NCBI GenBank assembly: GCA_023653785.1
Contig: JAMKCH010002880.1
Coordinates: 18,592-82,591 of the forward strand
Origin: Ophioderma brevispina
Taxonomy: Eukaryota > Echinodermata > Ophiuroidea > Amphilepidida > Ophiodermatidae
Length of the DNA: 64,000 nucleotides
Reading direction: 5' to 3'
In this document: one piece after another, positions 36,508 to 48,487 of the stretch
How positions within the stretch are numbered: the first letter of the stretch is position 1
How the letters are laid out: each line of letters begins with the position of its first letter
Translations under genes and position numbers: made by a program
The notes under the pieces: generated by a model
The model's database searches: none
The model's input: the letters and a program-made list of their open reading frames with translations, nothing else
Told to the model about the DNA's origin: nothing

Positions 36508-36873
36508 TCGCTTATTGTCTGCTCATTCACCTTGAGACTTGTCAGAGCAGTTCCATCAGCTGATGACACCTAATATTCATGCAAAAGTACTCCTAGTTGA
36601 GTAAATAATTCAGTAGCAAAGAAGTTTCAGTTCTGCTCTGTTTTGTAAATTGTTGTTTTACATTATTTTTTTTTTTTACAATTTGAGAATTCTTTCTTCA
36701 GAGTAGTAACAAGTAGTGGTGAGCACTGCTTTCTAAGAAAATCCAGATGATATAGACATGTTAAATTTACACAAGTTTACAATTAAAAGTTAGTTTATTG
36801 TCATGAATTCCTGTTCTTGAGTGGTGAAGAATATTCTGGAATTCCAACTTGACTGTTTTGACATCCGATTCAA

Positions 36874-37507
36874 AGGCTGACTCAGTGATTTTGAAATATA
36901 ATTTTTTTGTGCAGTAATCAAAAATAGTCATCTAGAACTAAAGATAGTCAACTAAAATGCTTAAAGGGGCATTTCGTGATTCCAGCACCTTCTGTTTTAT
37001 TCATAGTTCATTAGATATCCTTGAGAAAACCTTATTCACAAAATTTCAGTGGATTCCGATCTTGCGGTTTTGAGTTATGAGCAATTGCTTGTTTCCCACG
37101 GAAACATACAAAATTGCGCATTTATTACAGATACGGCCGAATTGCACGTAAGATTAGGTACACATGGATTACTAAGGCTAACGGTTCAGATGATATAAAA
37201 ATCTCAATTTTTTTAGGTAAGCCGGGGGACGAGGTTGTGGATCACGAAATGCCCCTTTAATTCCAAAGTTAGAGATGAATCGGGAGATTTTTTCATGCAG
37301 TAAACATTTTTGCACAGTATAGCAGTGCCATAGGATACCGTGTATAACAAAAATTCTGGATCTGGAATTTTATAACTTTATAACTTCGATTTGAGCTTAG
37401 TTATTTCACACATTGATTAGTATATGGACAAGCATTATGTACATGCAAAAAGCATGATTTGTTTGAAAATTGAGTGCGCCCTCATCGGGAAATCTCTGAG
37501 TCGGCCT
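36874..37507 (-). mobile_element. MITE family A copy, interrupted by a family B copy
   Basis: The outer element has the family A ends (AGGCTGACTCAG...CTGAGTCGGCCT) and the family interior in reverse. It is split at its internal 'atgcTTAAttcc' by a complete family B element (36,965-37,256). The uninterrupted family A copies at 38,926 and 49,211 show the intact TTAA at that very place. Confidence 0.85.
36965..37256. mobile_element. MITE family B copy nested in family A
   Basis: 292 bp with perfect ends AGGGGCATTTCGTGAT and its inverse, TTAA on both sides (36,961-36,964 and 37,257-37,260). This nested arrangement proves both the element's ends and its TTAA target. Confidence 0.9.
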
Positions 37508-37972
37508 TTAAGCACACACTTGACAACTCCACATTAAATTCCTCTCATTCTCAAGTGCAGATTTATTAACATCCTTGGTCAATGCAAATTTCCAGTCTAG
37601 AATGAACATTTCTCCTTAAGCTAACTTCATATGCATGCAAGGAAGACCCTGATTTGTATTACATCCCAGTTTATGCACTAACGGTAGAAGCTTGTAGAAT
37701 TCTCAAGAGATCACTTAAAGGGGCACTACCCGATCCTTAGCCTCAACCCTACCTTTCAAACCTGAGATTTTGATACCATTAGAAACCTTGTATTTTTCTC
37801 ATCTCATCTGCAAAATATTTTGGCTGACTTTTCCCTCATTATCACCGGCTAAACTATAGTATGTTTACGGTATCTGGAAAATAGGTTGTAAAGTACTCCA
37901 TGGGCTATTGTAATACACAATTACAGCTCACTTTAAAATGGTATGTTGGATTCAATGAAATTTTGGAATTAA

Positions 37973-38306
37973 AGGTGCAACAAGAGATTTCACAAAACAG
38001 ATGTCCTTAAAAATGTGAAAATTCTGATTTTTGCACTAAGGTAAAGCTTTCTATTAAAAATATCCCCATCATGTGAAAGGATTAAGCTGAGAATTATTTC
38101 TTTTGTACAAAAATTGTGCAATAAGAGCTTACTAAATTCAGCCCAGGTGTTTTATACTGAAATTTAGCAAATAAAACTTGCCTTTTGTTTTCACTTTCAA
38201 GGCATTTTTGTAGCCAAATACAAGGTAAGAAATCTATTGGTGGTCTTATCTATATGAATCACTACATATGACACAATGTATGGACACCCCAAAATCTCTT
38301 GTTGGT
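37973..38306 (+). mobile_element. MITE family C copy, right end decayed
   Basis: The left end aggtgcaacaagagatttc follows a TTAA (37,969-37,972). The interior matches other family C copies. The right end 'aaaatctcttgttgg' has lost the terminal bases and TTAA. Confidence 0.72.
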
Positions 38307-38925
38307 GATGGTCTTCCTACAAAACAGAAAAATATGTTTTAATTTGGTGGGCAATTGAGTAAAAACAGTTTTCAAACAAGTATCTTAAAAAAAGCCGCCA
38401 CCCCGACAAGAAAGCCTTTTTGGACAACGGGTGTTCATTTGGTGTGTAACATTTCACCACATAGCATAGGTCATAAGGAAAATTTTGACAGTTCTCACAT
38501 GGAATACAATAAAAGCATTATTAGAATATAGTTAAAGGCACAGATGACATTTGCCCTTTATACTTCTAATTTTAGCTATTAAAACAAGTCTTATTTGCTG
38601 ATGATCATAATCACATGTTAGTTATCAAACTAAGTAAAGCAGCCTTTATCAGGTCAGATATTTTAATGAAGAAAATGTAACCTAAATAAAACCTCGGCTT
38701 CCAAAAGCATTTGATTTATTTGATTAAATAGATTTTATGTTAATGACAAATCAGTTCAAGTTAGCGATGGTCCAGATCGTTCTGCTTCAAATGCAAAATT
38801 GACATTTTGATACTTGGGTCATTTCATGAAGTTGGAACTCGGTGTCTCACAGGACTGTTATTTCGTTAACCTCTTTGGTGCTTAATTTTACATGTATGTA
38901 TAAATGGTAGCTTAATCCAACTTAA

Positions 38926-39285
38926 AGGCTGACTCAGAGATTTCCCGATGAGGGCGCACTCTTTTTTTCCAACAAATCGTGTTTTTTGCATATACATAAT
39001 GCTTGCCCATATACTAATCACTGTGTGAAATAACTAAGCTCAAGTCGAGGTCTTTCATATAGAAAATCACAACTTTGTTATAAAATTCCGGATCCGGAAA
39101 TTTTGTTATACACAGTATCCTATGGCACTGTTATACTGTGCATAAATGTTTACTGCATGAAAATGAAAAATCTGATTGATCTCTAATTTTGGAATTAAGC
39201 ATTTTAGGTAACCATCTTTAGTTCTAGATGACTATTTTAATTACTACACCAAAAAATTGTATTTCGAAATCTCTGAGTCAGCCTT
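38926..39285 (+). mobile_element. MITE family A, intact copy (360 bp, TTAA)
   Basis: Perfect terminal inverted repeats of about 19 bp (AGGCTGACTCAGAGATTTC and its inverse), TTAA at 38,922-38,925 and 39,286-39,289. No coding capacity. The interior includes 'gcatatacataatgcttg', 'ccggatccgga' and 'tctttagttctag', all found in other copies. Confidence 0.92.
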
Positions 39286-39371
39286 TAAATAACTGAACAT
39301 TTGGGCCAAAATAAGTTCACCAAAACTTAAAATTTGGTTCAAATGTTCATAGCGTTAAGGTATTCAGCTGC

Positions 39372-39420
39372 TGTCACGATGTAACATGGTGTCCACAGGT
39401 GTGATTGTTACATCGTGACA
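39372..39420. repeat. Perfect 15-bp inverted repeat with 19-nt loop
   Basis: TGTCACGATGTAACA at 39,372-39,386 and its exact inverse at 39,406-39,420. No poly-T follows it and it belongs to no recognised RNA family. It may be the whole of a tiny element or its core. Confidence 0.75.
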
Positions 39421-39455
39421 CATTTCTTCCTATTTACACCATTTTTGGTACACTA

Positions 39456-39664
39456 CTGTAAAAGTGGAAATTTTCGCGCTACATTAATTTTCGCGCTTTT
39501 CGCGCACTTCTGAGCTAGCGCGAAATTAAATACTTGCGAAAATGTTTATTTTGTGTGTAGGTCTATGTAGGTTAGCTGAAAAGAGCGAATTTAAAAACAA
39601 GCAAAAATGTTAAAAATTGCTGAAACGCGAAAAATTACACTCGCAAAAATTATCACTTTTACAG
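39456..39664. mobile_element. Tc1/mariner-type MITE (TA-flanked, 209 bp)
   Basis: The ends CTGTAAAAGTGGAAATTTTCG and the inverse of CTGTAAAAGTGATAATTTTTG are flanked by TA on both sides (39,454-39,455; 39,665-39,666). The interior is rich in CGCG words. TA duplication is the hallmark of Tc1/mariner elements; no transposase is present. Confidence 0.85.
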
Positions 39665-40059
39665 TATTCCTCTCTGAATGTTATGCCAGATTTTATTTTG
39701 TGCATGACTTAAATTAAAGCTTAATTTATATCGCAAGTGTTATTTTTAAAAAAAAATAGTAGTGCAATAGGTGTGAAGTCCCTGTTAGTTACATGAATTT
39801 GACAAATTATTCAGACAAAATTCCTAATTACTTTGAAACTCTCCAAATTTCTTTCAAACCCCAGAATGAAATTTAGGGATAACAGTGTACATATGTAATA
39901 ATACAGGGTCACTCTTTGATACAAATCTGACAATTTAATCAAATCTCATTAATTGTCACACTTGAGTCCCAGTTTCATGAAATGACCCACTTATGCACTT
40001 GCAGATTTTGCCATCACAATTCAGCACTTCGAGATAATGAAGATCCATGTCCCATCACC

Positions 40060-40510
40060 ACTCTCTATGTCATTGTTGAGATATGTCAATGTTAGAAACA
40101 ACCTCTTCCAAAAGTTCTTCTCAATACCATGTATTCAAATGGCTTCACTCAGGTTTTAAAAGAGCCTAATTATAGGACTCTTAATGGTATTGACCACTTC
40201 CTTGATTTGGTGATTGTTTCTGATCCTTCCTTTGTCATTTCTTGTACTTCAACTTATAACTTGTGATCATTCAGCTGTTTCACTCCTTTTGAATACAAGT
40301 CTTATTAAGTGTAATCCCATACTACGTCTGTGTACTGTTTGAATAGGGCAGATTTTGATAAAATGAAGCAATCTCTTGTGAATAGTTTGGGGCAGCTATA
40401 TTTTGATTTAATGTTGATTCTCTTTGGGATAATGTTGAACATGTTATCACAGGGACAATGTTGAACATGTTATTTAGTCACAGGGACTATATTTACCATG
40501 CCAAAACAGG
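40060..40510 (+). pseudogene. LINE endonuclease-domain remnant
   Basis: Frame-shifted but clear: GFTQVLKEPNYRT and DHFLDLVIVSDPSFVIS (40,141-40,266), then CDHSAVSLLLNT in another frame, then NRADFDKMKQSLV. The order matches the end of the apurinic-type endonuclease domain and the following linker of non-LTR retrotransposons (..LDLVLTSDP..SDHxxV..). Frameshifts and stops show it is dead. Confidence 0.75.
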
Positions 40511-40536
40511 GGTCGTCGCCCCTTTAACTACATTGA

Positions 40537-40653
40537 CGTGATGTCGAACAGTACAACATCCAGCAGGATCCATCTGACATCCCCAACCTAACGACAAACA
40601 GGGACATTTGGCGGTACATGGTGAACAGCATCTCGGCTGCGGCCGTTAGGTAG
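40537..40653 (+). pseudogene. LINE C-terminal tail fragment
   Basis: This reads RDVEQYNIQQDPSDIPNLTT, then NRDIWRYMVNSISAAAVR and a stop, resembling the last ~40 residues of LINE reverse-transcriptase ORFs (the 'DR..W' motif before the stop). Directly upstream is an in-frame TGA. It may be a 5'-truncated independent insertion, since the reverse-transcriptase core is missing between it and the endonuclease remnant. Confidence 0.5.
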
Positions 40654-41689
40654 ATAGATAGACTATATTTACGATATTTCTGCAAATGCCAAAACAAAAC
40701 TTACATGTAATCTATTGTCTTCCAGCAAAAAAAAATTATGGTGGGATTATTATAGGATTTCCTACAATTCTTCAGATTCTTTAAAATGATGTGGTTGGGA
40801 TTATAATTGAGCATGGGACTATACTCGGGTCAATACAGTATCTAAAATACATAGACATATGGAATTGAAATGGAAAATTATTAACTAAAGCAAAATGTGT
40901 TTATAAATGCAAAGAAACATGGATGCCACCAAAAATGTGAAGTGTGTGAGTTGTGACGCCCATTGAAAAGATTATTAATCAATAAATAGTGATTTATGTG
41001 AGAACAAAAAAAATGATAAATGTATAAAGAGAAATACAATTATGGCAAATTATACATAAATTATCACATGTGATGATTTCAATCAATCCATAAACATGTT
41101 CGATGCTTGCCTATCCATTTAACAAATTTTTAAATACCCTGCTGCTGTTTTGGAAATTTAGATCAGTATTGACTTGAGCAATAAGTAATCTTAGAAAGAC
41201 GTGATAGTTAATTTTCAAAAGTAGTAGCTTTTGGGAACTCTAAAGCACTCTAGATATTTCAAAAGCTGTTAGAGGAAATTGCCTTGTGATGTCTTAGTAA
41301 TTTTCAATCACATTTGCTTTGTAATTTTTGAAAATCTAGTATGAAAACTTGACAACACTCATCAAGGCGATTAAAAATTAAATTTGGTTTTACATAACAC
41401 ATAATATTTTGTATCTTGCAACAAGACTTGCTTAAATTTGAATTTGTTGTCACTGAAGTTGCACGTCGATCACACTTTTGTTATGCAATCTGAAGAAGAG
41501 ATTATCATATCTCAGCTAGTCTGTGCTTTGTTACATAAGAACAGGAACTTTGTCAGGAAGTAGATTAGAACACCACCAAAATTGACCCATATGGCTTGAA
41601 AGAAATATTGATCAGCTGCAATTTCTCCCACCTAGTTTGCACATGTGTTTCCTCCAAATTCACCAACCATGCACCATAGCAATCATTTG

Positions 41690-41860
41690 TGTGCGCACAC
41701 ACATACACGCACGTGCACCCACAGACTAACCACCACACATAAACAAACACACAATAAACAAATACACAACAATATACACATAAAAAAAATAGAAACACCA
41801 ACAACAGAAACAAATGTTACAGTCACACATACAAACACACACACACACCCCGGCCAAACA
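41690..41860. repeat. CA-rich microsatellite region
   Basis: Imperfect (CA)n and (ACAA)n stretches. They create a Thr/His-rich open frame on the plus strand and a Val/Cys-rich one on the minus strand, both artefacts of composition. Confidence 0.85.
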
Positions 41861-41879
41861 TAACACATCAACACCTGAT

Positions 41880-42620
41880 TGTAATCGTCACAGAAACCAT
41901 TACATCACAGTGTGGTGGAACTTAGTCATTTCTCACACTAAACCGAGCACACATGACCTTTAGGTCACAGTGGTGGACTTAAAGCCACATTCTCTTGCTA
42001 AAACTGAGCCACACACACCACACACACGCTGCTAGACCAGAAGCTTTTGGATAAGTAAAGTGGGGCGTTCGCCTTCCCTGTTGCATACAAAAAGTCATAA
42101 ACCGTGTGAAAAGTTTCCATGTCACTGACCGCTGGCAGTCAGCTGTGCTAGGCCAGAGCCAGTAAATGGTAAGGTCTGTATGTACTTCCTCTGCAAACCA
42201 CTCTCCAATATAGCTCTACTGACAAACTAGATACTACTACTACACCGGTAAGAATTCCACCAGTTTCTCTCAATCCATCCACTGTGACCATCTCAGAATT
42301 ATTTGACATCTGTAGTGTCGTGACACCACAGCATACCTACACCCAACACGGCAAGAGTATTCAACTGGAGATTGTAGCTGTGTGACAATGATGTTATCTT
42401 GTTTGTGGGTTCATTCTCGTGTGAGCTCCAGCACTGTGTTAGTGCTGGTTAATAAAGACTTGTAAATTTTGAATTGAGATACTAGAACAACTCCGAAGAG
42501 GTGGAGTTCTCGTCGCATCGGGTCAGGGGGCTAGCAGTCTTACAGCAGTCAACATGGATCCTGCCGTAGAAGGACGGCATGAAAACGCTCAACGGGGGGG
42601 GGTTACCCCAGATCCCTATG
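41880..42620 (+). mobile_element. Possible LTR-retrotransposon fragment (LTR end plus leader)
   Basis: The polyadenylation-like 'ggttaataaagacttgtaaa' near 42,450, the start of a short frame MDPAVEGRHENAQRGG at 42,553 and a following AAC-repeat tract (about 42,640) are arranged like the 3' part of an LTR followed by a leader and a Gag start. I could not define a second LTR, a primer-binding site or pol domains. Confidence 0.3.
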
Positions 42621-42649
42621 GCATCAGAGGGGTAAACAACAACAACAAC

Positions 42650-45600
42650 GTAATAATCATTTTAATTCATTTCATATTCATGGCTTCTTGCCTTGTTGGT
42701 GTGGTGCTTCAGTACTCTTCTTAGTCTTAATACACAGTGTTTCTACTTTCTGTGCCTCTAAATTGTGTATTTCTTTCCCTTTTTTAGTGCTGGAATCTTA
42801 TCTGCGGCATGTTGAGCAGAACGCAGATCTTTTGGAAAGAATGGGTTAGGAATTGCAGCCCCTATTCGGTGGGTGTGAATTATTTATTTACACAATATGC
42901 CTATATCATTTTTTTCCTCAGTTTTACTTACCCAACTACTACAAAACTAGTTTTAAGTAAGTATCCAAGATTTACCATTTTTGCCAATCATGACATCTGA
43001 CAAAGCTTACTGGGGGCGAGGGAATTTTGCTTACATTTGCATTCATGTTACCCTCCCTTTATTAATTGGAATTTTCAACATCCCAATAATTCTGACATAT
43101 AAATTTTGTTAAACAAATTCACCTTTCCGAATTTTTAAGGTCACTGAACATTACATACTATTACCTACATGTGTACACCATACCAGCGAATTCCATGCCA
43201 CATGAACTTAGTGCAAATAGTTTTGTATCTATAACGGACAACTTAACAGTACATGTCCCTCCTCATACGCTACGTATGTGGGTGTCATTGTGGAAAATGG
43301 TATTGCTTACATACATGTAGACTCCCCCAGTCCCATGCATTGCTTTCTTATTAAATTTAAAGCGTGTTTTCCTATTGAAGCTCCTGACGTCATTTTAGCC
43401 GGGAAATCTCTTTCCGTGAAAGAGCAATGAAAAGGTGGATACGGTCATTTTTCATTGGGGCACTGTTTACCGTTAAATACTACCTGGCTGCTCTCGATCA
43501 ACTCCACATAAAAAACTTTGCCGGCAAAAGGTCGTATACTGAGGTCAACCAAAGCATTGTTGGTTGACTTTTTCAACAACACATAATGGCGGTATTGCAT
43601 AAGTAGGATTGATTTTCAATTTTTGACATTTACAGTCAACATCAGAGGCCAATGAGTGGGTTTAGATGGGTTAAATGTTCGTGATCGTCCAGGAGAAGGG
43701 TTCGAAGGTACATGAGTTGTACAAGCGGCGAGAAGCGATGTAAGTAAGATCAAGGAGGCAACCACGCGCCGAATCCAGGCCGAATCATATCCCTCATCTC
43801 TCTAGTCTACACGTCCACAGGTAGGGCCTATCGTCGATCGTAATCACGGGGTATTATCAATTTCCGTTTTCCCCCCCTTCCGCCTCGCTTGATGCTGCAC
43901 TGTCGCTTACGGAGTGTGTTTCTATTGGCGTTACTACCGGTAAGTGACACCGCTATATTTCCCCCTTCCTCGAGAAGGAAACGTTTTTGCGGGTTGTTTA
44001 ACCGGTAAATAGTGAGGGAGGTCAGTTTTTTATTGAGCACATTTAATCCCTTATATTCCGTCTCTTGTCCGGTAAATGTCCCAATAGAAACATCACAACC
44101 CTTAGTAATCTGAATTAGTGGGACCCTATTATTGATAATCCAAACATTTTCTACTTCAAACATGGGTAGATCGGATATTAAGCTAAAACTCTTCTGTCTT
44201 CTACCCTGTCCCCTGGGGGGTGCTCCAACTTGATTTTAGTAACGGTTGTTGGGCCAGTTGGTATTATTACTAGTGATTGCCAGTGCTTGTTAAGCAGCAT
44301 GCCTTGGAAGTGGTACCTACCTTTTATCCATGCCAGTCATTAATTCCAGACCAAGCCTTTAGCCATACATGTATGCCAGCTGTACATCTGTGTTTTGATT
44401 TGTTCCTATTGTATATTTGGTGAGTTAACATAAAGTGGTTTGTCCCTGATCTGCCATGGGAAAAATCTGTTCAAAACCTTTGTTGTACCAGTACTGGGCA
44501 TGGAGGTTTAGATACTCGAATGTTTTTATACGCCTTGACCCTCGCTCGACCTTGTGAATTTGTGTGCTAGCTTGCTGGTAGAAATGTGTTCTAAAAGCTG
44601 TTTTGTGATTTTTGTATTGAGGTGGTATACTTGTTTGTACATGCAATAGTACTCTGTAAACTTGTTTCCGTGATATTATTTTTTGACAATTCAGTTAATT
44701 TGAATGGAAAAATTCCTGGAAAGCTAAAACAACAATTTTTTCTTGTCTTAATATTTCAATTAAGACCTAAATTAAGAGAAAATTATTGTAAATTTTGTTA
44801 AATGTTTTTTTTTTTTGCAGAGATTGTACATTATTACTTGAATCCCCGTTAAAAACTCTTAAGTAACCAATCAAAACAGACCTAAATATCTGTAGAAACC
44901 TTAAACATTTCTTACTAATGTCTCTGATTGGATAATTAGAGCCTACATGACATAACCCTATAAAAAACAATCATTGGCCACCAGTTGCCGAGAGAGGGTT
45001 AAAGACTAAGGAGAGGTCCTTGCAAAAAGGTTTCATACCAAAGAAGTGACCTCCCAGCGAATGAGCTATGATTAGGGTTGGGGGGGGGGGTTAGAGGGTA
45101 GGTCTGCAATTCCTATTTTTAGATTAATTAGATCAAAGGTATGGTTTAGGATTTGATGCACCTTTAAAACTTTATGCTACTCAATATAGTTTTGACTGCT
45201 AAAGGGCAGTATTGGTGTCAGCATGGTGGGAGATTGTAACTTATTGTGATGTCTAGGAATGAACAATGATAAATTGCTGTTAGAAAAATAAACAATACAT
45301 TCCATTACTTGTACATATACACTCACACGACTCGAACATAAATTCTCAATGTAAATCGGCATTATCCACCAAACATTACAAATCACAGGCACTGTAAAAA
45401 TTTACTCCAGTTACATGTATAATGCATAAAACAAAATTGTTTCCCATATTGGACGCTAAGAAAAGACAATAATTCATATACTAGTAGGTGGCGTTTTGTT
45501 TGCAGCGTACAACATAATTCTGCAGTGTGTAGGACCAATTCAATGTGTCAGGAGGAAGAAGTTTTCATACTTAAAAATACCATATTCTTCCTACTAATAA
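42650..45600. other. Intergenic stretch with no recognised gene
   Basis: Apart from the unrecognised frame at 43.8-44.2 kb nothing is supportable. If the first exon of the PAPSS gene lies in this window it would be in the 43-56.9 kb interval, but I could not identify it. Confidence 0.4.
43800..44165 (-). other. Unrecognised 111-codon open frame in a G+C-richer patch
   Basis: An open frame from 44,163 to 43,828 has a mixed amino-acid composition unlike the low-complexity frames nearby (..PLIQITKGCDVSIGTFTG.., Arg/Lys/Gly-rich C-terminus). No domain is recognised and no splice context stands out. The patch is less AT-rich than its surroundings. It could be an exon, a repeat remnant or chance. 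Confidence 0.2.
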
Positions 45601-45612
45601 GCACTCACATAC

Positions 45613-45908
45613 CAGAGGGTGTTTTAAACCGATCCCATAATGCATTGCAATATGCATATACTGTACTGTACAAAATACATGTCAGTACTAGGGGATAAAA
45701 AGTATTCAAGAAGTCAGAGGACTACAAAACATCATGATCATGCTAAAAATTTCTAAGTACTAACACTTTGGTGGCTAAAAGGAGTATAAACATCAGGGTT
45801 TTATGCGTTAAGAATAGGATTTTGGTGGGATCACATGACCCTATTGAGGTGAATTTTTTAAAAACTAGTGTATTGTGGGATTGACTCTGTAGACCCCTAC
45901 ATCCTCTG
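45613..45908 (-). mobile_element. Second copy of the CAGAGGGTGTTTT element, reversed, right end decayed
   Basis: This starts CAGAGGGTGTTTTAAACCGATCC and follows, in the opposite orientation, the interior of 55,118-55,413 ('gtcagtacta', 'atgatcatgc', 'ttctaagtactaac', 'gggatcacatgacc', 'tattgtgggattgactc'). The last ~25 bp are rearranged, so the end point is approximate. Confidence 0.65.
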
Positions 45909-46039
45909 CTCACGCCCTAACAAGGGCCTATCCATCAAATTTGACCTGTGGCATTACCAGGATTTTATGAAACAGGAAAACAAAATGATTCAATTATTGT
46001 ATGGTTTTGTCATTTCACCTGAAACAATATATTGGTGTC

Positions 46040-46260
46040 TGAGAAAACTACTCATTTAGCCTGTGAAATCTTAGGGCTGAAAGGGGTTTGGTTTGGATGT
46101 TATGGGCAAAAAGTTGCCCCATTTTGGTCAACCAATATTAATTTTACTCAGTGCATCAAAACCTTTACAGATGGAGTATTGGGATCAAGGTCATTAAATC
46201 AAAATGAAAACTTTATGTTATTGAATTAGGGTCATCCCCCTTAATTGCAATTTAAGAAAT
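46040..46260 (+). repeat. Dispersed repeat, copy 3 of 3
   Basis: This shares 'gtgaaatcttagggctgaaa', 'ggtttggatgttatgggc' and 'caaccaatattaattttac' with 4,240-4,640 and 15,700-15,960. Confidence 0.6.
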
Positions 46261-46814
46261 ATACAAAACATAAATTGTTACTTCTGACCCACCAGTAAGG
46301 TTCATTCTTATCAAAACACCCCACCAGGCAGTCGTTTTGAATGTTGTACTCAACATCACCTTGGGCTAACCATTGTGGTACACTAACCCAAAACCTGCTG
46401 CTGAGTGCATGGAAAAATATTAGAAATAGTCGTTATTCTCCACCTCATGCAACAGGTTAATTAGTCACACATTTCTAAAAGTGTGAATATTACCACACCA
46501 AATCCATTCTTTTATCGGAGTATATACACCAGCTGTGTGCTATTGTGATTTCCGCTAACAAAATAAGTTTAATTAGCTGGAAAATAGCCACGTCACTTGC
46601 AAATATTGATTACACTGTAGGATTTCGAATCAATAACGCGTTCTCCATGGATTGAGCTGATCAATGGAGCTGAACAGGTGAAGCCAATTTGAGAAGTTCA
46701 GGGACTTTCTGATAAGTGGGACGTGATTTTTGTGTTTTTCCACCTATTTTTTGTAGGATTCTTGTGAATAAAAATATCACCAGGGCTGGAAAAATGCTTA
46801 ATTTCCCAGGAATA

Positions 46815-47230
46815 ATCTAAATTTCTCTTCAAGATTTCAAAATTTCCATCCAAGATTGCAAAATTTTCCTCCAAGATTTGAAAATTTCTATCCAAGATTT
46901 GAAAATTTCCATCCAAGATTTCAAAATTTCCCTCCAAGATTTCACAATTTCTCTTCAAGATTTCAAAATTTCCCTTCAAATTTCCCTCCAAGATATCAAA
47001 ATTTCCCTCCAAAATTTCAACATTTCCCTCCAAGATTGCAAAATTTCCCTCCAAGATATCAAAATTTCCCTCCAAGATTTCAAAATTTCCCTCCAAGATT
47101 TCAATTTTTTTTTCCCAAGATTTCAAAATTTCCTTCCAAGATTTCAAAATTTCCCTCCAAGATTTCAAAATTTCCCTTCAATTCTTAATGTACTTCTTTA
47201 TTTAAGGACAACAATTTCCCTCCAAATATA
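46815..47230 (+). repeat. 21-bp minisatellite, ~18 units
   Basis: The unit tttccctccaagatttcaaaa, with C/T and A/G variants, repeats to about 47,190. Because 21 is a multiple of three and the unit lacks stops in several frames, long open frames arise on both strands, including a 156-codon minus-strand frame of ILEGNFE-type heptads. A real protein is unlikely. Confidence 0.9.
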
Positions 47231-48111
47231 AAAATTTCTTGGGAATATCATTCCCATTCCCAATTTTCCCACTTTTCTAGGCATGACTATCACAGGAATA
47301 GAACTTTGTTCCACCTTGTGGATTCTAATAAAATATTTTTTTCCAGAATCATATGACTCTCGCCCTGTAGCAATTTTTGTACTTATGAAAGAGATTATTT
47401 TTTTCATGAGAATTTTTTTTTAATCTCACACATCTGTTCAGGATAATCTGTATGATTCTGTGATTCTCAACAAAATTCTAGCCCTCTTTATGTATTCAAT
47501 TTGGCATTAAAAAATATCAGAATTTTGAGGAGATATTTTAAAATTAAGGTACTTCCATCTTATTTATTGTGTAGGATAAACATTCTTTTAAATTTTCCTG
47601 CTGCAGTAGTAAGGAATTTCATTAGAGATGGTGAGAATAATTAACTTTTCTAAATTTGTGTTTCAATGAGTAATATCTATTTATGTACACGGTATTAAAA
47701 TAATGGGGCTGGTATGTATTCATAAGAAAGATACCTGCCATGCTTCAAAGTGCCTCTTCTTTGCTCAGGTATGTTATTTTTGCATTCATAGCACAAAACT
47801 TACAGTGTGGACAACATCTGTAAATATTGACTGTTCACCTCAAGATTTAGAAATGATAAAACAAAGAAGCTAGTTTGAAATTTAAAGTTTTTTGAAAATT
47901 AAATTTGACATAAGCTTCCATGACTAGGAATAACTTTTGAAAAATATTAAGGTAATTGTATCTCTTTTTCGAAGAAATAGAGGTTAGGGCTATAGTCCGT
48001 ATAGCAAAATGAGTCAATTTGTTGATTATGAATTAGTCCTGTTCCGAGGATCGTATGAGTGGTCAAGGTCTTTATTTAAATTTTCTGTAATGGGCACTAT
48101 GAAATAAGCCT

Positions 48112-48487
48112 AATCGGCATTATGACTTCCAGTTGACTGCGCATGTGCAGGTCAGATTCGCGGGTGAGGTCAGGAGTCCTCAACACGACGAGGTTGCTGT
48201 ACTTCTCCAATGCGATGAACCTACATAGTAGCTACATGAATTCATTCGATTTTTCCTGTCTTTTACCATAAAATCATTCCAATTGAAGCAAAATATTTTT
48301 TGTCGGTATGTGACAAAGGTATGAAAAACAAACAGCACACGAAACTCAATAGCAAGGCATTTTTGTGGTAACGGCAGAGTTCATCGCATTGGAAAACTAC
48401 AGCAACCTCGTCGTGTTTTCAAGATTTTAGAACACATGAGATCGGCGTGATATACCCACAATGCATCACAAATCTGTAATGCCGATT
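48112..48487. mobile_element. MITE family G, fuller copy with long inverted arms
   Basis: The ends AATCGGCATTATGACTTCC and the inverse of AATCGGCATTACAGATTTG enclose further inverted pairs ('cgacgaggttgctgtacttc' region against 'ctacagcaacctcgtcg'). It is about 376 bp and non-coding. It matches 36,108-36,507 over the right half. Confidence 0.78.

Noticed and set aside
45868..46059. A 63-codon frame as a gene
   Set aside because: It runs from the end of a MITE into a dispersed repeat.
46698..47168. A 156-codon minus-strand heptad-repeat protein
   Set aside because: Produced by a 21-bp minisatellite; open in several frames, with no splice or promoter context.
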